Below are positions 35,930 to 45,315 of a stretch of 64,000 nucleotides of DNA, in pieces. The position numbers and the translations under genes were made by a program. Source of the DNA: an uncultured Erythrobacter sp. (lineage in GTDB: Bacteria > Pseudomonadota > Alphaproteobacteria > Sphingomonadales > Sphingomonadaceae); the NCBI GenBank assembly GCA_947488155.1, contig CANKYK010000002.1, positions 316,001-380,000 on the forward strand. The letters run 5' to 3'. Under the pieces are notes generated by a model. It was not told where the DNA came from, ran no database searches, and worked only from the letters and a program-made list of their open reading frames with translations. The stretch's first letter is position 1. Every line of letters begins with the position of its first letter.

Positions 35930-35950
35930 TGGTAAATCAGTTATTTACCA
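35930..35950. promoter_or_regulatory. Perfect palindrome, operator-like
   Basis: TGGTAAAT-CAGTT-ATTTACCA: 8-base arms, 5-base spacer. It is AT-rich and sits directly in front of the five MraZ-type boxes. It has the size of a dimeric regulator operator or of a -10 region overlapped by one. The regulator is unknown. Confidence 0.5.
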
Positions 35951-35952
35951 GC

Positions 35953-36000
35953 TTATCCCGCAAAATCCCGTAAAAACCCCTTCCATCCCGGTTAAACCCA
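35953..36000 (-). promoter_or_regulatory. MraZ-type operator: five boxes at 10-base spacing
   Basis: On the minus strand, TGGGT, CGGGA, GGGGT, CGGGA and CGGGA follow each other with exactly five bases between boxes; the triple-C cores on the plus strand are at 35957, 35967, 35977, 35987 and 35997. MraZ of E. coli binds TGGGN direct repeats with 5-base spacers upstream of mraZ, and the same geometry is seen here. It lies about 180-225 bases before mraZ, so MraZ probably autoregulates the dcw cluster. Confidence 0.75.
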
Positions 36001-36178
36001 CGATATTACCGTCTTCCATCAAACATGACCGTTTGTGTTTGCGCCGCCCATGATGGTTGGCGTGCCGGTTCCGCTCGCATGTGGAATGGCCAAGCAAATG
36101 GCGTTTTGGGTCTCCTGAAAAGGGAGGCGGGGAAAATGAAGGCCCGTGAGGGACGGGTGAGAAGGGGAGTTGGAGCGC

Positions 36179-36670
36179 GTGTCGTTCGCAGGATTCAGTG
36201 GTCAAGCTTATTCGCCCGCCGGCGATAAGGGCCGCTTTGTGCTGCCTCCACTGTTCCGCAAGGCCGTTAAAGAGAGTTCTGAAGGGCGGATTGTCTGCCT
36301 GGCAAAGCACGAGCGCTGGAATTGCCTCACCGGCTTTGGCCTGTCCCGCAAAACCGAACTTGAAGAGCAGATTGAGCGCGAGGAAGACCGCGCCATCCGT
36401 CTCGATAAAGAATTCGACCGTGATCTGCGCGCGATGCAGCTGTTTGGCTTTGTCGAAGTGCCGTTTGATGACAGCGGCCGCTTTGTCATGCCCGATCACC
36501 TGCGCAGCCTCGCGCAGGTTGACGATGGCCTGTACTTCCACGGCGGCGGGCGCTTCTTCACGATCTGGAGCCCAGATCAGCTCGCGCAAATGGGTGAGCA
36601 ATGGGAAAGTGCGCAGGCCGCCTGCGCCAATCTGGTTGCAGAAGCCGAAGCGAAGGGGCGCAAGAAATGA
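36179..36670 (+). CDS. mraZ: Transcriptional regulator MraZ
   Basis: 163 residues from GTG 36179, with GGGGAG nine bases upstream; a TTG at 36170 abuts that site and is less likely. The first gene of the dcw cluster; a ring-shaped DNA-binding protein with two AbrB-like SpoVT domains. The first has [19 protein letters not shown], the second [19 protein letters not shown]. An insert of charged helix ([21 protein letters not shown]) sits between them. It probably binds the repeated boxes upstream. The stop overlaps the rsmH start (ATGA). Confidence 0.93.
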   Translation: MSFAGFSGQAYSPAGDKGRFVLPPLFRKAVKESSEGRIVCLAKHERWNCLTGFGLSRKTELEEQIEREEDRAIRLDKEFDRDLRAMQLFGFVEVPFDDSGRFVMPDHLRSLAQVDDGLYFHGGGRFFTIWSPDQLAQMGEQWESAQAACANLVAEAEAKGRKK

Positions 36671-37635
36671 CGTCCTCCGCCGCCCTAGGCCAGAACGCGC
36701 CCCACGTCCCCGTTCTCCTCGAAGAAGTGATCGCCGCGCTTAATCCCCAGCCTGGCGATGTTATTGTCGACGCCACTTTTGGTGCCGGCGGCTATACTCG
36801 TGCGCTGCTTGATTGCGGCGCTACCGTCCACGCCTTTGATCGCGATCCTGACGCGATCTCTCAAGGCCGCGGATGGAGCGAGGCGCGTAGTTCCCCTCCG
36901 CGCTTGGTGCTTCATCCGCGGCGTTTTTCCGAGATGGTGAGCGCGATGGAAGAGGTGGGTGTTGCCCAGGTTGATGGCGTGGTAATGGATATTGGCGTTT
37001 CCTCCATGCAGCTTGATCAGGCGGGGCGCGGCTTTGCGTTTTCGGCTGATGGGCCGCTGGATATGCGGATGAGCCAGGCGGGCGAGAGCGCCGCTGATTT
37101 TCTCAATTCTGCCGATGCCGACACGATTGCCGATGTGCTCTATGAATACGGCGAGGAGCGCCAGTCGCGCCGGGTTGCCCGCGCTATTGTCGCGGCGCGC
37201 CCGCTGGAGACGACCGGTGATCTGGCGCGGATTGTTCGCAAGGCGCTGGGCTATAAGCCGCACGACAAGAAAGACCCGGCAACGCGGTCGTTTCAGGCCG
37301 TGCGCATCCATGTGAATGACGAGCTGGGCGAATTGCGCAGTGGCCTGTCAGCGGCAGAGCGCTTGCTGCGTGCTGGCGGTAAGCTCGCCGTGGTCAGCTT
37401 TCACAGCCTCGAAGACCGCATGGTCAAACGCTTCCTGCGCGAAGCGTCCGGCGCAGGCCGCGCCGTGTCGCGTCACCTGCCAGGGGAAATTCCCGGCGAC
37501 CCGCCGGTATTTGAGAAACTTTCCAAAGCGATCCGTCCTTCCGAGGCTGAGATCGAACGCAATCCGCGCGCGCGCTCTTCCACCCTGCGCAGCGCCATCC
37601 GAACAACCGCCGATGCAAGGAGGCTTGCGGCATGA
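36667..37635 (+). CDS. rsmH: 16S rRNA (cytosine(1402)-N(4))-methyltransferase RsmH
   Basis: 322 residues from ATG 36667, which overlaps the mraZ stop. Methylates N4 of C1402 in the ribosomal P site. N-terminal [18 protein letters not shown]-binding [15 protein letters not shown] (35-49), [19 protein letters not shown] and C-terminal [10 protein letters not shown] are diagnostic. It is older mraW. Overlaps the ftsL start by 4 bases. Confidence 0.97.
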   Translation: MTSSAALGQNAPHVPVLLEEVIAALNPQPGDVIVDATFGAGGYTRALLDCGATVHAFDRDPDAISQGRGWSEARSSPPRLVLHPRRFSEMVSAMEEVGVAQVDGVVMDIGVSSMQLDQAGRGFAFSADGPLDMRMSQAGESAADFLNSADADTIADVLYEYGEERQSRRVARAIVAARPLETTGDLARIVRKALGYKPHDKKDPATRSFQAVRIHVNDELGELRSGLSAAERLLRAGGKLAVVSFHSLEDRMVKRFLREASGAGRAVSRHLPGEIPGDPPVFEKLSKAIRPSEAEIERNPRARSSTLRSAIRTTADARRLAA

Positions 37636-38198
37636 TCGTTTCAGGTTCTCGTATGCGTCAAATCGGCTGGGTTGCGGTGCTCGCGCTGTGCGTCGGGATG
37701 TTTCTCCTGCTTAGCTTCCGCGTGCATGCCGTAAAAAGCGAAGTTCTGTTGGCTGAACGGCAAATCGTTGAGTTGGAGCGCGAAACGCTTGTGCTCGAAA
37801 CCGAGTTTCAGGCGCGCGCCAATCAGCGGCAATTGGCCAATTGGAACATTGTTGAATTCGGCTATCTCGCGCCGCGCGCTGACCAATATCTTGAGGGTGA
37901 GCGTCAATTGGCGAGCCTGGGTTCACCGCAAGTTCCCGGTGCGCCTAGCCCGATCCGTGTCGCCCGAGCAGAGCCGGCAGAGGGAATGCCTTCGCCGCTG
38001 CGGTCACGTGAAATGGTCTCGCCGATTACGGGTGCGCCAGTAACTCTGGCTGCGACACAGGTTGAAGAGAGCGCAACGACAATGTTCGCTGAGGCCTTCG
38101 GTGACTTCCTAGTAGAGGCCTCGCCCATCCGGGCGGCGCAAGCGCGCGCGGGCAGCAGCTCTTCGGTCACCCAAGCAGCGGCAGAGACGGCTGAATGA
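37632..38198 (+). CDS. ftsL: Cell division protein FtsL (candidate)
   Basis: 188 residues. A bitopic protein with a short cytosolic N-terminus, one membrane helix at about 11-29, and a predicted coiled coil at about 33-65 ([20 protein letters not shown]), the FtsL architecture. FtsL forms a trimer-like complex with FtsB and FtsQ and activates FtsWI. Position between rsmH and ftsI supports the call because FtsL sequences diverge strongly. The 100-residue Pro/Ala/Glu tail is longer than in E. coli. Overlaps both neighbours by 4 bases. Confidence 0.85.
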   Translation: MIVSGSRMRQIGWVAVLALCVGMFLLLSFRVHAVKSEVLLAERQIVELERETLVLETEFQARANQRQLANWNIVEFGYLAPRADQYLEGERQLASLGSPQVPGAPSPIRVARAEPAEGMPSPLRSREMVSPITGAPVTLAATQVEESATTMFAEAFGDFLVEASPIRAAQARAGSSSSVTQAAAETAE

Positions 38199-39913
38199 GT
38201 GCCTTTGCGGCTCGCCCGGCCATCCCCGCAGGCCGCATCCAACTCGTCAATTTGCGCTATCGCTCGCTGTTGACGGCGCGTTGGCGTGTGCTCTGGATTG
38301 TGCTGGTATTTGCGCTGGTCGCTGCGGCTGCCATCTTGCGCATTGCCTATCTGGGTTTTGCTGGCCACGCGCCATCACGCACCAGCCTGGCGGAGCAATT
38401 GCTGCCGCCGCGCGGTGAGATTACCGATCGCAACGGCGTTCCGCTGGCGCGTGCTTTTCCCGCCTATGCGCTGTGGTATGCGCCAACCGCCATGGGCGAT
38501 GGTGGTGAGCCACTGGTAGCCTCGCCTCAAGAGGTTGCCTTGAAACTGGCCAATATCTTCCCGGCGATGGATGTGAATGACACCGCCTCGCGCCTGGCTT
38601 CTGGCCGGGCAGGTTATTTGCGCCGCCGCATCCTGCCAGAAGAGGCGAACAAGATCATGCGCCTGGGCGAAGTCGCGCTGCAAATCCCGCGTGAGACCGA
38701 TCGCCACTATCCGCAAGGTTCCTTGGGTGCGCACATTCTTGGCTATGTTGCTGCTGATGATCGCGGCCGCGTCGGTATGGAAGCGGTCCTGGACGAGCAA
38801 TTGCGCGATCCGGCTTTGCGTTCTCAGTCGGTGCCGTTGTCGATTGATATGCGCGTACAAGGCGCGCTCGAAGACGAGCTAAGCAAGACGATGCTCGCCA
38901 CCAATGCGCTGGGCGCGGCAGGGTTGGTGCTCGACGTCGACACGGGCGAGGTGATGGCGCTTGCTTCCCTGCCAGAGTTCAATCCCAACCGGATCGATGC
39001 CGCTGGTCAGGCGAACATGATGAATCGCGCCACCAATCAGGTGTATGAACTCGGATCGACATTTAAGCCGCTGACGGTGGCCGCCGCGATTGATGCCGGT
39101 GTGATCACGGATCTCAGCGCCAATTGGAACGCCCGCCCGGTCAAGATCGGCTCGATTGAGCGTGCTGATTATTCTGACAAAGGCGCAACGCTCAACATTC
39201 CTCAGGCACTCGCCTATTCTTCCAACACCGTCACCATGCGGGTCGCGGATCAACTGGGTCCAGAGCGGCTACGCCAGACTATGATCGACCTTGGCATGAA
39301 CGAGCGGCCCTATATTGAGCTGCCCGCGAAAGGCCATCCGATCTGGCCGCGAGGCGATTGGTCGCGGCTTACGAATATGACGGTCGGCTATGGCCACGGT
39401 ATTTCGGTCACACCGCTACATTTGGCGACGGCCTATGCAGCGATGGTCAATGGCGGGATCTGGCGACCTGCAACTTTGCATAAGCTGGAGGCGGGACAGG
39501 CACCACGCGGCCGCCGTGTGTTCAAGACCTCCACATCCTCGCGGATGCGCCAGCTGCTGCGTATGATTTCGATTTACGGCACCGGGCGCAGCGCCGATGC
39601 GCCGGGATACCGTGTGGGCGGAAAGACCGGCTCTGCTGAAAAGCCAGTCAAAGGCGGATACAGTAAGACTAAGCTGATCTCGTCCTTCGCTGCGGCGTTT
39701 CCCATGGACCGCCCGCGTTATGTTGTGGTCGCAGTGATTGATGAACCACGCGGCACTGTGGCAAGCTCTTTTCAGCGGACAGCGGCGTTTAACGCAGCTC
39801 CGGTCGTCGGGCGGCTCGTGCCGCGAATTGGCCCCATGCTGGGTGTGCGGCCAGATACGACGCGCGACGTCGATATTAGTGATCTTCGCTTCTTGGTGGA
39901 GGGGCGCAAATGA
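38195..39913 (+). CDS. ftsI: Peptidoglycan D,D-transpeptidase FtsI (PBP3)
   Basis: 572 residues. Septal class B penicillin-binding protein. Membrane helix at about 32-52, PBP dimerisation region, then the transpeptidase domain with Ser 288 of STFK (288-291), SSN (342-344) and KTG (477-479). Crosslinks septal peptidoglycan made by FtsW and is the target of beta-lactams such as aztreonam. Overlaps ftsL and murE by 4 bases. Confidence 0.97.
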   Translation: MSAFAARPAIPAGRIQLVNLRYRSLLTARWRVLWIVLVFALVAAAAILRIAYLGFAGHAPSRTSLAEQLLPPRGEITDRNGVPLARAFPAYALWYAPTAMGDGGEPLVASPQEVALKLANIFPAMDVNDTASRLASGRAGYLRRRILPEEANKIMRLGEVALQIPRETDRHYPQGSLGAHILGYVAADDRGRVGMEAVLDEQLRDPALRSQSVPLSIDMRVQGALEDELSKTMLATNALGAAGLVLDVDTGEVMALASLPEFNPNRIDAAGQANMMNRATNQVYELGSTFKPLTVAAAIDAGVITDLSANWNARPVKIGSIERADYSDKGATLNIPQALAYSSNTVTMRVADQLGPERLRQTMIDLGMNERPYIELPAKGHPIWPRGDWSRLTNMTVGYGHGISVTPLHLATAYAAMVNGGIWRPATLHKLEAGQAPRGRRVFKTSTSSRMRQLLRMISIYGTGRSADAPGYRVGGKTGSAEKPVKGGYSKTKLISSFAAAFPMDRPRYVVVAVIDEPRGTVASSFQRTAAFNAAPVVGRLVPRIGPMLGVRPDTTRDVDISDLRFLVEGRK

Positions 39914-41418
39914 AACTTGGAAATTTAGCGCAAAGGGCAGGGTTGCCTTTTGAAGAAGGCACAGACCTTAGCGTGACAGGCTTTGCCATCGATCATCGCA
40001 AGGTTGCCCCCGGCACGGTTTTTGGGGCGTTTCAGGGCCTGACCTTCAATGCAGAGGACGTCATTCCTGAGGCGATTGCCGCTGGAGCTGTCGCCATCGT
40101 GACGCGTCCTGGCGTTACGGTCGAGGGCGCGGTTCATATTGCCAGCGATAATCCGCGCCGTGACTTTGCCCGACTGGCCGCCGGTTTCTTCACGCCTGTC
40201 CCGCCGCATATCGTGGCGGTTACTGGCACCAATGGCAAAACCTCAACCGTAGAGATGACCCGGCAAATCTGGCGCATGTGCGGCGAACGCGCAGCCAGCA
40301 TTGGCACATTGGGCGTGACCACGCCGGATGAGAGCGTTTCGACCGGACTCACCACGCCGGACATTGTCACTTTCCTATCAAATATGAGCGGGCTGGCACG
40401 CGAAGGCGTGAGCCATGTGGCCTATGAGGCCTCTAGCCATGGCCTCTCGCAATATCGCAACGAAGGTATCTCCGTATCCGCCGCAGCTTTCACCAATTTC
40501 AGCCGTGATCACCTCGATTATCACGCTGATATGGATGACTATTTTTCGGCGAAAATGCGCCTGTTCAGCGAAGTTGTGAAGCCGGGCGCAGCGGCAATCA
40601 TTTGGGACGGCGGGGATAACAGCGAGTGGACCCGCCGTGCCGCCGAGCACGCGATGTCCTCAAATTTGCGCGTGCTCATTGTCGGCAAGGTGGGGAGCGG
40701 TTCCAACGCGTTCCTCCGCCTTGTCGATCGCAAGGCAACGCAGCTAGGTCAGACGATTGATGTCGAGCATGAGGGGCGCGTTTTTTCGATCAAGCTCCCG
40801 CTGATCGGTGAATATCAAGCCGCCAACGCGATGGTCGCGGCGGCTCTGGCGATTGCAACCGGCAGCGATGCCGCCCAGGCGCTGGACGCGATTTCCCGGC
40901 TTCAGCCGGTACGAGGGCGAATTGAGCGGGCCGTGATCAGCCCGGCGGGCGCGCCTGTCTATGTCGATTATGCTCATACTCCCGATGCTTTGGCGGCGGC
41001 GATTGCTGCGCTGCGCCCGCATGTGGCGCGCGGGCAGGGCGGGCGTTTGATCACCGTGTTTGGCGCTGGCGGAGACCGCGACCCCGGTAAGCGCGAGGCG
41101 ATGGGCGCAGCCGCCTCTGACAAATCGGACATCGTCATTGTTACAGACGACAATCCGCGCGGCGAAAGCCCGGCGGCCATTCGAGCGGATATCATGCGCG
41201 GGGCAGCGGCCAGCGCGCGTGAGATTGGTGACCGGCGCGAGGCGATTGGCGAGGCCATTTCGCTCGCCGGAGAACACGACATTGTGCTGGTAGCGGGCAA
41301 AGGCCACGAGCAAGGACAGATCATCGGTGCAGGAGAGAATATGCGGGTTTTGCCGTTCGATGACGTAACGGTTGCGCGTGAATGCGCCGCTGCTGGCGGT
41401 TCGGGGTCTGGTTCATGA
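39910..41418 (+). CDS. murE: UDP-MurNAc-tripeptide synthetase MurE
   Basis: 502 residues. Adds the third amino acid to UDP-MurNAc-L-Ala-D-Glu in the cytosol. ATP-binding loop VTGTNGKTSTVEM, the EASSHGLSQYR segment and the motif DNPR in VTDDNPRGESP. DNPR indicates meso-diaminopimelate as substrate, in line with a Gram-negative wall. Coupled to ftsI and murF through 4-base overlaps. Confidence 0.97.
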   Translation: MKLGNLAQRAGLPFEEGTDLSVTGFAIDHRKVAPGTVFGAFQGLTFNAEDVIPEAIAAGAVAIVTRPGVTVEGAVHIASDNPRRDFARLAAGFFTPVPPHIVAVTGTNGKTSTVEMTRQIWRMCGERAASIGTLGVTTPDESVSTGLTTPDIVTFLSNMSGLAREGVSHVAYEASSHGLSQYRNEGISVSAAAFTNFSRDHLDYHADMDDYFSAKMRLFSEVVKPGAAAIIWDGGDNSEWTRRAAEHAMSSNLRVLIVGKVGSGSNAFLRLVDRKATQLGQTIDVEHEGRVFSIKLPLIGEYQAANAMVAAALAIATGSDAAQALDAISRLQPVRGRIERAVISPAGAPVYVDYAHTPDALAAAIAALRPHVARGQGGRLITVFGAGGDRDPGKREAMGAAASDKSDIVIVTDDNPRGESPAAIRADIMRGAAASAREIGDRREAIGEAISLAGEHDIVLVAGKGHEQGQIIGAGENMRVLPFDDVTVARECAAAGGSGSGS

Positions 41419-42905
41419 ACGCGCCGCTAATCCACGCCGCGCTGCGTACTTGGCCGGTAACGGCGCGCGATGAACTCAGTGGAGCGCTGTGGAATTCGCG
41501 CGAGGTCGAGGCCGCAACGGGCGGCACGGCCAGCCACCATTTTCAGGCCTCCGGCGTTGAAATGGATTCCCGCGATGTGCGTCCCGGCGATTTGTTTGTC
41601 GCGCTCAAAGGAGAGGCGATGGACGGCCACCGTTTTCTCGACAAGGCCTTTGCCGCAGGTGCGGTTGCAGCCATCACCGACCGGGCTGTGGACTATCCGC
41701 ATGTGCTCGTCAAAGACACCAGCGCCGCATTACACGCGCTGGCCCATGCTGCGCGCGATCGCAGTCCAGCGGTGCGCATTGGCGTCACCGGATCGGTTGG
41801 CAAAACGGGTGTGAAAGAGGCGATCTTTGCCGCACTAGACCGGGCCAGCAGAGGCGCGGCGCATCGCAGCGTTCGTAGCTATAACAATCACGTGGGCGTA
41901 CCGCTCAGCCTTGCTCGGATGCCCGCGCGCAGCCTGTTTGGCGTGTTCGAAATGGGCATGAACCATGCGGGTGAGATCGCGCCGCTGGCCGATCACGTGC
42001 GCCCTGACGTGGCGCTGATCACAACGCTCGCGCCTGCACATATCGAAAATCTTGGCTCGATGGAGGCAATCGCCGATGAGAAGGCAGCGATCTTCACTGG
42101 TCTGACGCCGGGCGGCACTGCGATCATTCCGGCTGATACCGACTATACCGAACGGCTTATCGGCCATGCCCGTGCGGCGGGCGCAACTGTCGTGACCTTC
42201 GGCCGCCATGCGGATGCCGATGTGCGGCTGCTCGATGCCATTCCGATCAGCACCGGGGGTTCGCTGATCACAGCAGACCTCGGCGAAGCGCGGCTGTGCT
42301 ATTCGATTGCGGAGCCGGGCGAACATTGGATTGCCAATTCACTCGGCGTCATGGCGGCAGTGCGCGCAGCGGGCGGCGATCTCGCCGCAGCGGGCTTGGC
42401 ACTGGCTGAAATGGGCGGGCTTAAAGGGCGCGGCGCGCGTTTCCAGATTGATCTGCCTGGTGATGGTAAGGCCTTGCTGGTCGACGAAAGCTACAATGCG
42501 AACCCAGCGTCTATGCGGGCAACCTTGCGGCAATTGGGCCAGACCCCAGCGCTGCGCCGGGTCGCGATTTTGGGCAGCATGATGGAGCTGGGCGATTTTA
42601 GCCCACGCTTTCACCGGCAACTGGCCGAGCCGCTTAATGATGCGAGGGTTGATCACGTTTTTCTGGTTGGCGAAGAGATGCGTGAACTCGCCTATGAATT
42701 GGGGAAATCAGGCGGCGTTCCGCTTGGCAACCCGGGCAGCTTTACGCATTGCGACGGTCCGGCTCAGGCGATTTCCATGCTCAGCGAATTTGGCATCAAT
42801 GGCGGGGACGCAATCCTTGTCAAAGGGTCAAACTCGGTCGGCCTTGGCGCTCTGGTTACCCATTTTACGCAAACGCACCCGGTTGAGGGGCAACAGGACG
42901 ACTAA
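41415..42905 (+). CDS. murF: UDP-MurNAc-tripeptide--D-alanyl-D-alanine ligase MurF
   Basis: 496 residues from ATG 41415, overlapping the murE stop. Adds the D-Ala-D-Ala dipeptide. P-loop GVTGSVGKTGVKEAI (GSxGKT form is typical of MurF), FEMGMNHAGEIAPL and LLVDESYNANPASMRA are family segments. mraY begins on the base after its stop. Confidence 0.97.
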   Translation: MNAPLIHAALRTWPVTARDELSGALWNSREVEAATGGTASHHFQASGVEMDSRDVRPGDLFVALKGEAMDGHRFLDKAFAAGAVAAITDRAVDYPHVLVKDTSAALHALAHAARDRSPAVRIGVTGSVGKTGVKEAIFAALDRASRGAAHRSVRSYNNHVGVPLSLARMPARSLFGVFEMGMNHAGEIAPLADHVRPDVALITTLAPAHIENLGSMEAIADEKAAIFTGLTPGGTAIIPADTDYTERLIGHARAAGATVVTFGRHADADVRLLDAIPISTGGSLITADLGEARLCYSIAEPGEHWIANSLGVMAAVRAAGGDLAAAGLALAEMGGLKGRGARFQIDLPGDGKALLVDESYNANPASMRATLRQLGQTPALRRVAILGSMMELGDFSPRFHRQLAEPLNDARVDHVFLVGEEMRELAYELGKSGGVPLGNPGSFTHCDGPAQAISMLSEFGINGGDAILVKGSNSVGLGALVTHFTQTHPVEGQQDD

Positions 42906-43976
42906 ATGCTGTATCTGCTCGCCGAATGGCTCGGGTTTGAAGGGATCTTCAACCTTGTGCGTTACCAGACGTTCCGTGCCGGAGCGACGCTGCTGACGGC
43001 GTTGCTGATCGGTATGGTGATCGGTCCGCGCTTCATCAACATCTTGCGCGTGCGCCAGGGTAAAGGGCAGCCGATCCGTGAAGACGGGCCGGAAAGCCAT
43101 TTTGCGAAGCGCGGAACGCCGACCATGGGCGGATTGATGATCCTTATATCATTGGCGCTGTCGCTGATGCTGTGGATGGATCTGCGCAGCCCGCTGGTCT
43201 GGGCCTGCCTCGCGGTGACGGCGGGTTTTGGGATTATCGGCTTCCTCGATGATTATGACAAAGTCTCCAAAAACAGCCACGCTGGCGTGCCGGGACGGGT
43301 CCGGCTCGCGATGGAGTTCGTTGTCGCTGGCATCGCGTCTTATATCATCGTCAGCCAGATCAGCACCGACCTTTACGTGCCGTTTTTCTCTGATGTGTCG
43401 ATCCCCTTGGGGCCGTTCTATTACTTCTTTGCCGCGTTCGTGATCGTTGGTGCGGGCAATGCAGTGAATCTGACTGACGGCCTTGATGGTCTGGCGATCA
43501 TGCCGGTGATCATTGCGGCGGGCACCTTTGCAATCATCGCCTATCTGGTCGGGCGCACCGACTTTAGCGAATATCTCGGTATTCCTTATGTTGAGGGCGC
43601 GGGTGAGCTGGCGATATTCTGCGCCGCGATAATCGGCGCGGGCCTTGCCTTCCTGTGGTTCAATGCGCCGCCAGCGGCGGTGTTTATGGGCGACACGGGA
43701 TCGCTAGCGTTGGGCGGAGCCTTGGGCGCCATCGCGGTCGCTGCACACCACGAGATTGTGCTGGCGATTGTCGGCGGTCTGTTCGTGCTAGAGGCGGTTT
43801 CCGTCATCGTTCAGGTCTTCTGGTTCAAACGCACGGGCAAGCGGGTGTTCCGCATGGCCCCGATCCACCACCATTTCGAACAGCTCGGGTGGAGCGAGAG
43901 CAAGGTCGTGATCCGGTTCTGGATCATTTCGATCGTGCTGGCGCTGGCTGGGCTGGCGACGCTGAAACTGCGCTAA
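42906..43976 (+). CDS. mraY: Phospho-MurNAc-pentapeptide transferase MraY
   Basis: 356 residues, about ten membrane helices. Forms lipid I from UDP-MurNAc-pentapeptide and undecaprenyl phosphate at the inner membrane. Active-site segments: [11 protein letters not shown], the paired Asp in [20 protein letters not shown] with the third Asp, and MAPIHHHFE near the end. It is the target of tunicamycin-like and muraymycin inhibitors. Confidence 0.98.
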   Translation: MLYLLAEWLGFEGIFNLVRYQTFRAGATLLTALLIGMVIGPRFINILRVRQGKGQPIREDGPESHFAKRGTPTMGGLMILISLALSLMLWMDLRSPLVWACLAVTAGFGIIGFLDDYDKVSKNSHAGVPGRVRLAMEFVVAGIASYIIVSQISTDLYVPFFSDVSIPLGPFYYFFAAFVIVGAGNAVNLTDGLDGLAIMPVIIAAGTFAIIAYLVGRTDFSEYLGIPYVEGAGELAIFCAAIIGAGLAFLWFNAPPAAVFMGDTGSLALGGALGAIAVAAHHEIVLAIVGGLFVLEAVSVIVQVFWFKRTGKRVFRMAPIHHHFEQLGWSESKVVIRFWIISIVLALAGLATLKLR

Positions 43977-43992
43977 GGAGAGCTGCGCCAAA

Positions 43993-45315
43993 GTGATCAC
44001 CTCTGCCGCCTTTGCTGGAAAACGCTATGCCGTGCTCGGCCTGGCGCGGTCTGGTGCGGCCACGGTGGAGGCATTGCTGGCGAGCGGCGCGGAGGTAGCC
44101 GCATGGGACGAGCGTGAGGAAGCGCGCGAGGCGTTTGCTGGCCGGTGCGATCTGGCCGATCCTTTGCAAATCGATCTTGCCGGATTTGCGGGCGTGGTGG
44201 TGTCGCCTGGCGTCCCGCTCAACACCCATCCAATCGCGCCCTATGCCGCGAAATTCGATTTGCCTGTGATCGGCGATATTGAACTGTTCGCTCAGGCCCG
44301 CGCTGATCTGCCGCCGCACAAAGTGGTTGGCATTACCGGCACAAATGGCAAGTCGACCACGACTGCGCTGGTCCATCACATCCTGCAAACGGCTGGCGTA
44401 CCCAGCGTGATGGGCGGCAATATTGGTGAGCCAATTTTGGGCCAAGACCCGCTGCCAGAAGGCGGGGTCTATGTGCTCGAGCTGTCGAGCTATCAGATTG
44501 ATCTGACGTTTAGCTTGGACTGCGATGTCGCGGTGCTGCTGAACATCACACCGGATCATCTGGACCGGTATGATGGCAGTTTTGAGAAATATCGTGCCTC
44601 CAAACTTCGGTTGTTTGAGATGCAGTCCCACGACCGGTTCGGAGTCCTTGCTGATAGCGATCCTAGCCTGCGAGATTTTAGGCTGACTTGCAAAAAAGGG
44701 CCCGGCGAGTGGTCTCAGCCGGCCGACGATACCTACACTTCATCGTTCCTGAACCCTGAATGGCCTTCCCTCCAAGGACCGCACAATGCCCAAAACGTGC
44801 TTGCTGCGGAGTCAGTCACTGCCGAGCTCGGTGTGCATTATGATGTCCGACGGAGTGCGTTTAGATCCTTCCCAGGCCTCCCGCATCGTATGGAGCGCAT
44901 TGCCGAGATCGCCGATGTAATCTTCATCAATGACAGCAAGGCTACCAATGCGGATTCCACCGCTCCGGCCATTGCTGCCTTCCCGCCTGACCCGGATCCC
45001 CGCGTGCGCTGGATCGTCGGCGGAATGGCTAAGGAGGATGGCCTCGGTTCGCTCGCTGGCCTGATGGACCACGTCGCGAGCGCCTACACCATTGGCCGCG
45101 ATGGTGAGATGTTCGCTCAGGCCATTCAGCCCTCCGCACCGGCGCAATATTGCGAAACTCTGGGCCAGGCCTTTGCCAAGGCGCATGGTGATGCGCGCGC
45201 TGGCGATGTGGTGCTGTTCTCGCCTGCGGCGGCGAGCTTTGATCAATTCCGCGATTTTGAAGACCGCGGACAGCAATTCCGTGATCTCGTCCATGCCTTG
45301 GGAGAGGCCGCATGA
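43993..45315 (+). CDS. murD: UDP-MurNAc-L-alanine--D-glutamate ligase MurD
   Basis: 440 residues from a GTG, with AAGGAGAG about ten bases upstream. Adds D-Glu to UDP-MurNAc-L-Ala. ATP loop GITGTNGKSTTTALVHHIL, then LELSSYQ and the NDSKATNADST segment of Mur ligases. The 16-base gap after mraY is one of the few real gaps in the cluster. Overlaps ftsW by 4 bases. Confidence 0.97.
   Translation: MITSAAFAGKRYAVLGLARSGAATVEALLASGAEVAAWDEREEAREAFAGRCDLADPLQIDLAGFAGVVVSPGVPLNTHPIAPYAAKFDLPVIGDIELFAQARADLPPHKVVGITGTNGKSTTTALVHHILQTAGVPSVMGGNIGEPILGQDPLPEGGVYVLELSSYQIDLTFSLDCDVAVLLNITPDHLDRYDGSFEKYRASKLRLFEMQSHDRFGVLADSDPSLRDFRLTCKKGPGEWSQPADDTYTSSFLNPEWPSLQGPHNAQNVLAAESVTAELGVHYDVRRSAFRSFPGLPHRMERIAEIADVIFINDSKATNADSTAPAIAAFPPDPDPRVRWIVGGMAKEDGLGSLAGLMDHVASAYTIGRDGEMFAQAIQPSAPAQYCETLGQAFAKAHGDARAGDVVLFSPAAASFDQFRDFEDRGQQFRDLVHALGEAA

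Larger units (their letters stand above)
35714..36178. other. 465-base upstream region of the dcw cluster
   Basis: No coding sequence is seen. In order it holds a plus-strand array of GGGA at 10-base spacing (35789-35814), three GANTC sites (35821-35879), a perfect 8-base inverted repeat (35930-35950), and a minus-strand array of five CGGGA-like boxes at exact 10-base spacing (35957-35999). It ends with a purine-rich leader containing GGGGAG at 36164-36169 in front of mraZ. The promoter itself was not pinned down; AT-rich sequence at 35918-35950 is the best candidate. Confidence 0.7.

Noticed and set aside
36601..36666. Longer N-terminus for RsmH inside mraZ
   Set aside because: The added residues are basic and unlike the family; the ATG overlapping the mraZ stop fits the cluster pattern.
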